Source: Actinomycetes bacterium
GTDB lineage: Bacteria; Actinomycetota; Acidimicrobiia; IMCC26256; PALSA-610
DNA length: 48,545 nt
Direction of reading: 5' to 3'
NCBI GenBank assembly: GCA_025463905.1
Contig: JAODBJ010000063.1
Coordinates: 1-48,545, forward strand
The translations under genes were made by a program, and so were the position numbers. Every line of letters begins with the position of its first letter. The stretch's first letter is position 1. The notes beneath the pieces are model-generated. The model was not told the DNA's origin, made no database searches, and saw nothing but the letters and a program-made list of their open reading frames with translations. This document shows positions 1 to 8,038 of this stretch, one piece after another.

Positions 1-218
1 GCCTCGTGGTCGGCTGCGGTTGCCACCGTCGGTATCGCGAGCAAGACCTCCGCGGGCACGTTCTCGCCGTGGAGTGCGGCGCGGTCGCGCGCCACCGTCC
101 ACGCTTGTAATCCGAGCCACTCGGGACGTTGCGGCACCGGAGCCTCGAGAGCAGCGCGCAGTTCGGCGATTGCTTCACGAGTGTGATGTTCGAGGTCGGA
201 TGTGACCTTCATCAGCAT
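1..218 (-). CDS. Hypothetical protein, 3' part truncated by the window edge
   Basis: Open minus-strand frame from ATG (complement 216-218) to the window edge: MLMKVTSDLEHHTREAIAELRAALEAPVPQRPEWLGLQAWTVARDRAALHGENVPAEVLLAIPTVATAADHE...; absent from the ORF track because it has no stop in the window. Confidence 0.6.
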   Translation of the reverse strand, partial: MLMKVTSDLEHHTREAIAELRAALEAPVPQRPEWLGLQAWTVARDRAALHGENVPAEVLLAIPTVATAADHE

Positions 219-351
219 GCTCCCGCTCGCCGAAATCCCTGACCCGATCTCATCGGTATACCAGCGAGCTCGTGGAAGGTCCTTCGGCGATAGGGCGAGA
301 TGTGACGAGAAGGGCCTTATACGCGGCGCGTTCGAAGCCGACGATTTTGAG

Positions 352-501
352 ATGGAAGGACCACGAGGTGGAGGCATCGCACTGGCCGTCGTCGCGCTTC
401 TCGTGATGCTGGCCGCCGCCTTCCCGGCGTTTGCGACGCCCAGAGCCCACCACGGTGATCGACCGGTCGCGCCACACGCGACCGTCTCTACCGCCCGCTG
501 A
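352..501 (+). CDS. Possible small secreted/membrane peptide (49 aa, signal-peptide-like)
   Basis: ORF MEGPRGGGIALAVVALLVMLAAAFPAFATPRAHH...; hydrophobic stretch plus AxA-like site only. Confidence 0.25.
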   Translation: MEGPRGGGIALAVVALLVMLAAAFPAFATPRAHHGDRPVAPHATVSTAR

Positions 502-568
502 GCGCGGCCATCCTTACTTGCCGCTGAGCGCGGCCATGCTCACTTGCCGCTGAGCGCGGCGACGACCG
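488..568. repeat. 26-bp tandem repeat (~2.8 copies) across the 3' end of the oxidoreductase gene
   Basis: CCGCTGAGCGCGGCCATCCTTACTTG (495-520), CCGCTGAGCGCGGCCATGCTCACTTG (521-546), CCGCTGAGCGCGGC (547-560). Confidence 0.9.
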
Positions 569-1478
569 GCGCGAAATCGCGGGCTTTGTCGCCGGGAATC
601 ACGACGTAGGAGTAACCCCACCGTTCGCGGCGTTCGTGCAAGCGGTCGCCAATCTCGGCAACCGAGCCAACGAGCGTGAGTGGTGAGGCGAGCACGTCCT
701 TCGGGTCTGCTTCGAACACCGTGCCGAGCATCTCGCCGACGCCCGCGGCATCGTCGGTGACCTCGGCCACCGCCAACCACGCATTCAGCTCGAGTTCGTC
801 GAAGCGGTCACCGGCGCCCTCGCGGACCCATGCGACTTTGTCGTCGATGCGGTCGGGGAGCGCGTCGCGCGCGGCGGCCGTGTCGACCTCGCCTGAATGG
901 ATCGACGCGTTCACGCCGACGATGTCGGCGTGTTCACCGGCGAAGCGCAACACGCGGCGGGCGCCACCACCGATCAGTATCGGGGGACCTCCCGGCCGAT
1001 GGGGCTTAGGCGTGCCGTCGAGATCGGCGATGGAGTAGTGCTCGCCCGCGAACGTGACCGGTTCTCGAGCGAAGAGCGCCTTGAGCACGCGGGTGTGCTC
1101 GATCATGCGGTCGACGCGCACCTTCGGTGGGTCCATGGGGATACCGGAGCGGTCGTAGTCGAGACGCTTCCAACCGGCGCCGAGCCCTACTTCCAACCGG
1201 CCTTCGGACAACAAATCGATCGTTGCCAACTCGCGCGCGAGCACCGCAGGGTGGCGAAAGTCACAGTCGAGAACGAGCGCGCCAACGTTGAGCGTCGTGG
1301 TGCCTGCCGCGGCTGCGGCCATCGCCGCGATCGGGCCGAGCCCCTCGTCGAAATGGTCGGGCACGAACAGCGTGGAGAAGCCCAGTGATTCCAGCTCGCG
1401 GCACGTATCGGCCCACGTTCGGTCGGGCATCGCGGTGTGGGTCTCGATGGCGAAACGGAAACGGCGCAGGTGCGGCAT
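540..1478 (-). CDS. LLM-class (luciferase-like) F420-dependent oxidoreductase
   Basis: 312 aa; RFAIETHTAMPDRTWADTCRELESLGFSTLFVPDHFDEGLGPIAAMAAAAAGTTTLNVGALVLDCDFRHPAVLARELATIDLLSEGRLEVGLGAGW is typical of the family. Confidence 0.88.
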   Translation of the reverse strand: MPHLRRFRFAIETHTAMPDRTWADTCRELESLGFSTLFVPDHFDEGLGPIAAMAAAAAGTTTLNVGALVLDCDFRHPAVLARELATIDLLSEGRLEVGLGAGWKRLDYDRSGIPMDPPKVRVDRMIEHTRVLKALFAREPVTFAGEHYSIADLDGTPKPHRPGGPPILIGGGARRVLRFAGEHADIVGVNASIHSGEVDTAAARDALPDRIDDKVAWVREGAGDRFDELELNAWLAVAEVTDDAAGVGEMLGTVFEADPKDVLASPLTLVGSVAEIGDRLHERRERWGYSYVVIPGDKARDFAPVVAALSGK

Positions 1479-1584
1479 ACGCCAATTCCTAGCGCGTTCT
1501 GAGGCTCAAAGGTGGCGAACGTGAAGCTCATTTGAAGAGAAATCGCGTCGCTCAGGTCGTGCGCGTGTTCGCCGACAAGGCTCG

Positions 1585-2643
1585 GTGCCACCCCCTTGTT
1601 CACCCCGCGAAACGCGCGCGCGCTTCGGCCGACTCGTTTCAATCGCGATTCTCGTTGCGTTCATGGCCGCTGCGTGCGCGCCGCGCGCACTGCTCGGCGC
1701 GACGCCGATCCGCGCTGGGTTCCGGAGCGATCCGAGTGTGGTGGTCTACGGCGACTCGCTCACGTGGGAGGCACGGCGCTACATCCCCGCGCTGGCCGCG
1801 CAAATGCACGTGCAGGTGACGGTGTACAGCTTTCCGGGCACTGCGATCTGCGACTGGTTCCCAGACATGTGGCGCCGGCTACCCGCCGAACGGCCGACCG
1901 TGGTGGTCGACGCGTTCTACGGCAACTCCTGGACCAACTGCATGAAAGACAGTCACGGGATCGCGCTCGCCGGTTCGGCGACCGCGTCGAGGTACAAGCG
2001 CGACGCGCGCGCCGCGGCAGCAATTGCGATGGCGTCGGGCGCCAACGTCGTGTTCGTCGGCGCGCCGCGCACTCGGCTCCAAATGAGTGATCCGGACTGG
2101 CAGCGCGTGCGGAACCAGTTCCGCGTCGTCGCAGCCGAGCATCCCGGCCGCGTGACCTTCCGCGATTCGGGCGTGACGATCGCGCCCGATGGTCGTTTCG
2201 CCGCAACCGTGCCGTGTCTCCCGCGGGAACGGACGATGACGGACCCGGGCGGTGTGCCCGTATGCCAGCGCGGGAAGATCATCGTGCGCGCGCCCGACGG
2301 GCTGCACTTTTGTCCTCACGGCCTCGACAACAAGATGGGCCAACCGGGTAACTGCCCCGTGTACATGGCGGGTGCCTACCGCTACGCCGTCGCCATCGTT
2401 GCCGCCGCCCGCGCAAGCGTGCGTCGATATGGGTCAAATAGTGTCCCCGATCGTCGCACGCCCCCCGGGGTTAGTGGTCGAGGAGCGGACGCCACCAGTC
2501 GTCGTGCTCGAGGAGCAGGTGGAAGTCGAGCAGATCGTCGAGGATCACGGTTGGTCCCGCGTAGCGGGCTTCGTGCACTTCGCGCGGCCGCTGCCACGGC
2601 ACCACCGACATGCCGGCGTCGAGCAGCTCGACGATCTCGTTGA
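1585..2643 (+). CDS. SGNH-like hydrolase / acyltransferase C-terminal-like protein, N-terminal signal/lipobox-like segment; 3' end uncertain
   Basis: VVVYGDSLTWEARRYIPALAAQ (GDS block), DGLHFCPHG late block; the last ~70 codons run through a palindromic element and antisense to the next gene, so the annotated end is doubtful. Confidence 0.65.
   Translation: MPPPCSPRETRARFGRLVSIAILVAFMAAACAPRALLGATPIRAGFRSDPSVVVYGDSLTWEARRYIPALAAQMHVQVTVYSFPGTAICDWFPDMWRRLPAERPTVVVDAFYGNSWTNCMKDSHGIALAGSATASRYKRDARAAAAIAMASGANVVFVGAPRTRLQMSDPDWQRVRNQFRVVAAEHPGRVTFRDSGVTIAPDGRFAATVPCLPRERTMTDPGGVPVCQRGKIIVRAPDGLHFCPHGLDNKMGQPGNCPVYMAGAYRYAVAIVAAARASVRRYGSNSVPDRRTPPGVSGRGADATSRRARGAGGSRADRRGSRLVPRSGLRALRAAAATAPPTCRRRAARRSR
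2419..2461. repeat. Degenerate palindromic intergenic element (copy B)
   Basis: Reverse complement of 2419-2459 (GTGCGACGATCGGGGACACTATTTGACCCATATCGACGCAC) matches the perfect palindrome at 38929-38967. Confidence 0.75.
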
Positions 2644-2785
2644 CGTGCAGTTGTCCCACTACGTCGCGGCACCCGCAACCGGGGCAGCGATACGCGAGTG
2701 AATGGACGCTGTCGTCGTCGCAACGACGAAGCTGGCATTGCGTGATCATGACCACCACGTCGCCACAGTCGCGGCACGTCACCAT
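2471..2785 (-). CDS. Small zinc-ribbon-like hypothetical protein (104 aa)
   Basis: MVTCRDCGDVVVMITQCQLRRCDDDSVHSLAYRCPGCGCRDVVGQLHVNEIVELLDAGMSVVPW; two CxxC pairs; internal ATG at complement 2783-2785 of the longer ORF. Confidence 0.7.
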   Translation of the reverse strand: MVTCRDCGDVVVMITQCQLRRCDDDSVHSLAYRCPGCGCRDVVGQLHVNEIVELLDAGMSVVPWQRPREVHEARYAGPTVILDDLLDFHLLLEHDDWWRPLLDH

Positions 2786-2914
2786 GACGTCGCGACGCGA
2801 GCGCGAAGTGTTTCTCCGCCCGACCGAACCCGCCACTTCGAACCCCCTGTTCGTCCGGCGGAGAGTAATCCGAGGGGCCGGTTCGGGGCCAAGACGACGC
2901 GTAGGGTGCCCAGC

Positions 2915-3682
2915 ATGAAGCTTCTCCTCGCGGCCCTGCGCTGTGAGAAGGGCGACATTGCCGGCAACCGGCGTGCGCACGAACGCGTCGTGGCCGCTGC
3001 GTTCGAGGCCGGTGCCGACATCGTGGTGTTCCCCGAGATGTCGCTCACCGGGTCCGTCGACCCGCGCAGCCACCCGGCGCACCTCGCTGCCCTCGACGAT
3101 CCCGAAGTGCTCGCCCTGGCCGCCGCGACTCGCGACACCCGGCTCACGGTCGTGTTCGGTGTGGCCGAGCGAGCCGCGAGCGATGCCGCGCACATCACCC
3201 AGTGCGTGGCTCGTGGTGGGGAACTGGTGGGCGCGCAACGCAAACGCCACCTCGGCGAGGGCGAGGAAGGGTTCACGCCCGCGCGAACGTCGGGGACTGC
3301 GGCGGTGTTCGAGCACGACGGCGCACGCTTCGGCATTGTGATCTGCGCCGAGTCGCAAGTTGCGTTCCCGTCCGACGACGCCGTCGACGCCGGCGCCGGC
3401 GTCGTGCTGTTCTGCGCTGCTCCCGGCCTCGATCCGCCCCGGCGGCGCAGCGACGATGCGTGGCGCGACGCGCTCTCTTGGTGGGAGTCGGCCGGCCTCG
3501 CCGACATGTGCGGTCACGCCGCCCGGCGCCGCGTGTGGGTGGCCGTCGCGACCCAAGCGGGCGCGACCCACGACGAAGACTTTCCCGGCCTCGCCGCGCT
3601 GGTGGATCCGAGTGGCGCGGTAACTGCGCGGCTTCCCGACTGGCGGGAAGGCACGTTGCTCGTCGACATCCCCTTCGTGTGA
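2915..3682 (+). CDS. Carbon-nitrogen hydrolase (nitrilase superfamily)
   Basis: MKLLLAALRCEKGDIAGN..VVFPEMSLTGS (Glu), QRKRHLGEGEEGFTPA (Lys), FGIVICAESQVAFP (Cys) catalytic triad contexts. Confidence 0.88.
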   Translation: MKLLLAALRCEKGDIAGNRRAHERVVAAAFEAGADIVVFPEMSLTGSVDPRSHPAHLAALDDPEVLALAAATRDTRLTVVFGVAERAASDAAHITQCVARGGELVGAQRKRHLGEGEEGFTPARTSGTAAVFEHDGARFGIVICAESQVAFPSDDAVDAGAGVVLFCAAPGLDPPRRRSDDAWRDALSWWESAGLADMCGHAARRRVWVAVATQAGATHDEDFPGLAALVDPSGAVTARLPDWREGTLLVDIPFV

Positions 3683-3822
3683 CGCGGGGGCGCGCCAGGC
3701 CGCGCCCCGTTGTCACGCAGCGCGAGTGCCCACAACGTGACTTTTGTCGCAGGATTGCGCGCGCAGAGTGGTTGCCTCAAGCGACAATTGCCACGGGCCG
3801 ATGTAATCACCAGCGAGAGCCT

Positions 3823-3914
3823 CTGGAACAAGGCAAAACCGCAGGAATGCGGTGGCGCAAAGCCACGGAGCCCAGCCCTCGAAGCATCGAGGAGCGGCTA
3901 GCCGGGCTGCCCTG
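3823..3914 (+). ncRNA. Cyclic-di-GMP-I (GEMM-I) riboswitch aptamer
   Basis: AAGGCAAAACCGCAGGAATGCGGTGGCGCAAAGCCACGGAGCCC...AGCCGGGCTGCCC: GGAA (GNRA) tetraloop on stem CCGCA/TGCGG, GCAAAGCCACGG core, AGCCGGGCTGCC receptor strand; immediately upstream of a pilin gene. Confidence 0.92.
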
Positions 3915-3937
3915 AGGACCCGGTCCTGGCGGACGCG

Positions 3938-3958
3938 GGCCCGATGGGGGGTCGGGCC
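3938..3958 (+). promoter_or_regulatory. Probable expression-platform hairpin of the c-di-GMP riboswitch
   Basis: GGCCCGA(3938-3944) TGGGGGG TCGGGCC(3952-3958), 7-bp perfect stem between aptamer and pilin SD AGGAAAGGG. Confidence 0.5.
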
Positions 3959-3997
3959 TCGCGGACCCAAATCCGTCCAGGAAAGGGACACCCCAAA

Positions 3998-4468
3998 GTG
4001 CAGATGATTCACTCCCTCAAATCCCGTCGGGACGCCGAGGAAGGGTTCACGCTTATCGAGCTCATGGTCGTGGTGTTGATCATTGCCATCCTGATCGCCA
4101 TCGCCATCCCGACCTTCCTTGGTGCTCGGTCGCGTGCCCAGAACCGTGCGGCGCAATCCGACCTTCGCAACGGCTTGACCGCTGAGAAGACCTCGTACAC
4201 CGACGCCGAGACGTACACCGACGTCACCGCGGACTTGCACACCCTCGAGCCTTCGCTCGACTGGGGCGGCAAGCTCAAGGTCTCGTCAGCCACGAGCGTG
4301 GTGTGCCTCAGCCGTACGTCGGACTCGGGTACGACCTACTCGATCGCCGACGTTGCGACCGGTGCGAGTGCCGGCACCTACTACAGCAAGACCGCTTGTC
4401 CCGCGAGCGCCAGCCTGACCTCTGCGAGTGTCAGCGGCTGGAAGACGGACACGACCGGCTGGAACTAA
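3998..4468 (+). CDS. Type IV pilin, class III signal peptide (start GTG 3998 or ATG 4004)
   Basis: EEGFTLIELMVVVLIIAILIAIAIPTFLGARSRAQNRAAQSDLRNG: prepilin cleavage motif G/FTLIE plus hydrophobic helix. Confidence 0.93.
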   Translation: MQMIHSLKSRRDAEEGFTLIELMVVVLIIAILIAIAIPTFLGARSRAQNRAAQSDLRNGLTAEKTSYTDAETYTDVTADLHTLEPSLDWGGKLKVSSATSVVCLSRTSDSGTTYSIADVATGASAGTYYSKTACPASASLTSASVSGWKTDTTGWN

Positions 4469-4495
4469 GCCGGCCATCTACACCGAAGCATGTGG

Positions 4496-4522
4496 CGGCC
4501 CGGGGCCTTGTGCCCCGGGCCG
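4496..4522 (+). terminator. Strong stem-loop between tandem pilin genes (no U-tract; attenuator or mRNA-stability element)
   Basis: CGGCCCGGGGC CTTGT GCCCCGGGCCG, perfect 11-bp stem, 5-nt loop. Confidence 0.6.
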
Positions 4523-4543
4523 TCCGCGCGAAAGGTCTTCCGG

Positions 4544-5038
4544 ATGCCCGCTCCCCGCAACGCAGCCCCGAGAGAACAGGGCTTCAGCCTCGTCGAACTC
4601 ATCACCGTCGTCGCGATCATCGGTGTGCTCGCGACCATCGCGATCGTCACGCTCATGCGTGCTCGCGAACCGGTGATCGACCGTTCGGCGCAATCGCTCA
4701 TCACGAACGCCCTCGGGACCGTGCATGTGGTGCTCGCCGACAATCACTCGATTGGCACCCTGACCCGCGCCGACCTCGAGGCCGCCGAGCCGAGCATCCA
4801 CTGGCGTGACGCCAACACCGGCGGCGAGGCAGCACAGAAGGAAGTGTCCGTCGGGACCGGCAGCACCGCTGGGACCGACTACCTGATCCTGTCCACCCAC
4901 ACTGCCAACGGCGACTGTCTCGCCGTTCGATCTGAAGACAACTCGCCGACGCTCTACCAACGGATCGCTGGGGACGTTTGCCCTGCGCAAGCGTTCGACC
5001 CGTCATTCGGTTGGGTGTCGCAATGGCCTCCAAGGTGA
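4544..5038 (+). CDS. Type IV prepilin-like protein (second pilin)
   Basis: REQGFSLVELITVVAIIGVLATIAIVTLMRAREP: prepilin motif. Confidence 0.9.
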   Translation: MPAPRNAAPREQGFSLVELITVVAIIGVLATIAIVTLMRAREPVIDRSAQSLITNALGTVHVVLADNHSIGTLTRADLEAAEPSIHWRDANTGGEAAQKEVSVGTGSTAGTDYLILSTHTANGDCLAVRSEDNSPTLYQRIAGDVCPAQAFDPSFGWVSQWPPR

Positions 5039-5064
5039 CCCGGCTCTGACGATCAATACTCGCA

Positions 5065-5844
5065 ATGGAAAATCTGACCCCGTTCGTCACTGTCGTGTGC
5101 GGCGTGCTCGGCCTCGTTATCGGATCCTTCCTCAACGTCGTGATCTGGCGGGTGCCCCGCAAGGAGTCTGTGGTCGCGCCGCGCTCCAAGTGCCCGACCT
5201 GCGACACACCCATCTCCAACCGCGACAACATCCCCGTGGTCTCGTGGCTGGCGCTACGCGGCAAATGCCGCACCTGCGCCGCGACGATCTCCGCCCGCTA
5301 CCCGCTGGTGGAGTTCGCGACGGGGATGCTGTTCGCCGCGATCGGTGCGCGTTACGCGCACTCGTGGGCGTTGCCCGCCTATCTCGTGCTCGGCGCGGCG
5401 CTGATCGCCATCTCCGCGATCGACGTCGAGCACTACATCATTCCGAACCGGATCGTGTACCCGGTCGGGTTCGCGCTGGTGCCGCTGTTCGCGCTCGCCG
5501 CGCTCCTCGGCCACGATTGGCACGCCTTCGAGCGCGCGCTGCTCGGTGCCCTCGCCGCGTTCGGCGTACTCCTGGTCATCCATCTGATCTCGCCCGGCGG
5601 CATGGGCTTCGGCGACGTACGCCTCTGCTTCCTCCTCGGCCTGGCCCTCGGCTGGCTCGGTTGGCCCGAGGTGTACTTCGGGCTCCTCGCCGGCTTCATG
5701 TACGGGTCCGTGATCGGCGTGACGCTCATGGCATTGCGGGTCCTGAAACGGGGCGAACATCTCCCGTTCGGTCCGTTCCTCGCCGCCGGAGCCATAACGA
5801 TCGTCCTCCTAGGCGCCCCAGTACTCCACTTCGCCCCCAGGTAG
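5065..5844 (+). CDS. pilD: Prepilin peptidase (A24 family, leader peptidase/N-methyltransferase)
   Basis: GSFLNVVIWRVPRKESVVAPRSKCPTCDTPISNRDNIPVVSWLALRGKCRTCAATISARYPLVE; two CxxC pairs; SAIDVEHYIIPN and GMGFGDVRL catalytic Asp motifs. Confidence 0.94.
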   Translation: MENLTPFVTVVCGVLGLVIGSFLNVVIWRVPRKESVVAPRSKCPTCDTPISNRDNIPVVSWLALRGKCRTCAATISARYPLVEFATGMLFAAIGARYAHSWALPAYLVLGAALIAISAIDVEHYIIPNRIVYPVGFALVPLFALAALLGHDWHAFERALLGALAAFGVLLVIHLISPGGMGFGDVRLCFLLGLALGWLGWPEVYFGLLAGFMYGSVIGVTLMALRVLKRGEHLPFGPFLAAGAITIVLLGAPVLHFAPR

Positions 5845-6028
5845 GCGCGCCCAACGGGACGAGACCGCCCGCGACCGGGGTTTCCCGGGCAGACGGGGCG
5901 GCGGGCGGCGCAGCGAAGCGAGCACGGCCGCTCGCAGGAGCGGCGAGCGCAGCGAGCGCGACCGAAAAGCAGGAGCGCGACCCTCAATATGTGGTTGATG
6001 TTACCAATGTCTTACCCTGAGCACCTGG

Positions 6029-6058
6029 TTGACGATTGTTGCCAGTGAGCTTTACTGT
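6029..6058 (+). promoter_or_regulatory. Candidate promoter for the regulator-pilMN-pilO operon
   Basis: TTGACG (6029-6034) - 18 nt - TACTGT (6053-6058). Confidence 0.4.
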
Positions 6059-6086
6059 GGCTCTAGTCGACCAGAGGTGGAAAACG

Positions 6087-6290
6087 GTGGCAGCAGAGCA
6101 TCTCCTCCTCACAGTGCGCGAGGTGGCCGACGCAATGCGGGTGTCGACGATGACCGTCTACCGGCTGATCAAGGGTGGAGACCTGCCTGCGATACGCGTC
6201 GGGAAACACTTCCGCATCCGTGAACAAGATTTGAGCCGCTACCTCGACGTGCAGACCGTCAGGGGAGGTGGGTCGTGGCCCGCCGCCTGA
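6087..6290 (+). CDS. Excisionase/BldC-like helix-turn-helix DNA-binding protein
   Basis: LLLTVREVADAMRVSTMTVYRLIKGGDLPAIRVGKHFRIREQDLSRYLD; GTG start 6087 inferred from SD-like AGAGGTGGA. Confidence 0.8.
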   Translation: MAAEHLLLTVREVADAMRVSTMTVYRLIKGGDLPAIRVGKHFRIREQDLSRYLDVQTVRGGGSWPAA

Positions 6291-8038
6291 TCGGCCTCGA
6301 TGTCGGGACGAACGCGGTCACGGTCGCCGAGATCGCGACCGGCAATCCGCCGCGCCTCAACATGTTCGGGCAGGTCGCGCTCCCGCGTGACGCGATGCGC
6401 GAAGGCGAAGTGGCCGACGAAGGCGCGGTTGCCGAAGCGATCGCGCGCTTGCGCACCGAAGTCGGGTTGCGCCGCGCCGGTGTGCGCGTCGGGATCGCGA
6501 GTCCGCGGCTGATCGTGCGCCAGGTCGAGATGCCGGTGATGTCGCGCGACGACCTCGCGAGCGCGCTGCGGTTCCAGGCTCCCGATCTGATTCCGTTCCC
6601 GGTCGAGGAAGCCGCGATGGACTTCGCGGTGCTCGGCACCGATACGCCCGAAGGCGGGGAGCCGACGATGCGCGTGCTGCTCGCGGCCGCGCAAGGCGCG
6701 ACGGTGCAGCGTCTCGTTGCCGCGGTGGAAGCGGGCGGACTGATCGTCGACGCTGTCGACCTCTTACCGCTCGCACTCATCCGCGCGCTCGGGCAGCCGG
6801 CGACGGCCATGGGCGATCACCCGGGGGCCGAAGCGATCGTTTCGTTCGGCGGTGGCGTCACCGCAATCGCGGTGCACGAAGATCGTGTGCCTCGCTTCGT
6901 GCGTGTGCTCGGCACCGGTGGCCGCGAGCTCACTGAGGCGATCGCCGCGGAAGTCGAGTTGCCGTTCGACAACGCGGAGTCGCTCAAGCGCCAACTCGCG
7001 TCGCCCGGCGACCATCTCCTCACGCGTGCGCGCGCCGCGATCGATCGCCCGCTCGCCGCGTTGATCGACGACGTTCGCAGTTCGCTCGACTACTACCGCA
7101 ACCAACCCGGTGCGGTGCCGATCGTGCGGGTGATCATCACCGGTGGCGGTTCGCAACTGCCGGGCCTCGCCGAGCGCCTTGCGAGCACGGCCGGTGTGCC
7201 GGTCGAGGTGGCCCGCCCGCGCGACCTGCTCACGTTGGGCGACATCGGTTTCTCCGAGGAAGATCTCCCGCGCCTCGATCCCTACATCCCGGGCGCGGTC
7301 GGTCTTGCGCTCGGAGGTGCCGGCATCGGCACCGTTGTCAACTTGCTGCCTCGCGGCCGCGGGCGGGTTGCCGGCGCGTCGTCACGCAGCCGAGCCGTCG
7401 TGGGTGCGGCGGCGGGAGCCGCGGTGTTGATCGTGCTCCTCGCGATTCCCACGCTCGCCCGCCAGCACCAGATTTCGAACACCAAGAAAGACGCGACGAA
7501 GCAGCTCGCGCAGAATGATTCGTTGCAGCGGCAGATCAACAAGCTTGCCGATGCGCGTAACGCGCAGCTGACCCTCGAGCAGACCCGAGCCGAAGTACAG
7601 AACGTGCTCGCCTCCGACGTGTCGTGGGCGAAGATGTTGCAAGAGCTCGCCCGCACCATCCCGAACGATGTGTGGCTCACGTCGTTCCAAGGTTCGGTTC
7701 CGCCGCCGACGGCCGGAACCGGGGCGGCGACCACGACCACCACCTCCACCGGCACCGGCGGAACCACCACAACGAGCGGAACGCCCACCACCACGGCACC
7801 GCCCGCGGCCGCGTCGAACGGCACCATCACCTTCAACGCCATGGGACTCGATTACGCGTCGGTCTCCGCGTGGCTGCAACGGGTGTCGACGATTCCGTCG
7901 TTCGCCAACGTGTTCGTGCCGAACGCGGCGCTGGTTCAGGGCGACACGCGCAACACCGTGAGTTTCTCTTCAACGGCGACGATCACGCCGGCGGCGCATA
8001 CCGATCGCCTCAGCAAGTACGAAGGGACGGGGAAGTGA
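6275..8038 (+). CDS. PilM-PilN fusion, type IV pilus inner-membrane platform protein
   Basis: N-terminal actin-like PilM (RLIGLDVGTNAVTVAEI...VIITGGGSQLPGL), then PilN-type start VVNLLPRGRG, TM helix AVVGAAAGAAVLIVLLAIPTLA and coiled coil, in one 587-aa frame. Confidence 0.9.
   Translation: MARRLIGLDVGTNAVTVAEIATGNPPRLNMFGQVALPRDAMREGEVADEGAVAEAIARLRTEVGLRRAGVRVGIASPRLIVRQVEMPVMSRDDLASALRFQAPDLIPFPVEEAAMDFAVLGTDTPEGGEPTMRVLLAAAQGATVQRLVAAVEAGGLIVDAVDLLPLALIRALGQPATAMGDHPGAEAIVSFGGGVTAIAVHEDRVPRFVRVLGTGGRELTEAIAAEVELPFDNAESLKRQLASPGDHLLTRARAAIDRPLAALIDDVRSSLDYYRNQPGAVPIVRVIITGGGSQLPGLAERLASTAGVPVEVARPRDLLTLGDIGFSEEDLPRLDPYIPGAVGLALGGAGIGTVVNLLPRGRGRVAGASSRSRAVVGAAAGAAVLIVLLAIPTLARQHQISNTKKDATKQLAQNDSLQRQINKLADARNAQLTLEQTRAEVQNVLASDVSWAKMLQELARTIPNDVWLTSFQGSVPPPTAGTGAATTTTTSTGTGGTTTTSGTPTTTAPPAAASNGTITFNAMGLDYASVSAWLQRVSTIPSFANVFVPNAALVQGDTRNTVSFSSTATITPAAHTDRLSKYEGTGK

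Noticed and set aside
7708-7815. ACC/ACG-rich run considered as a satellite or CRISPR-like repeat
   Set aside because: In-frame Thr-rich linker of a pilus protein; no regular repeat/spacer structure
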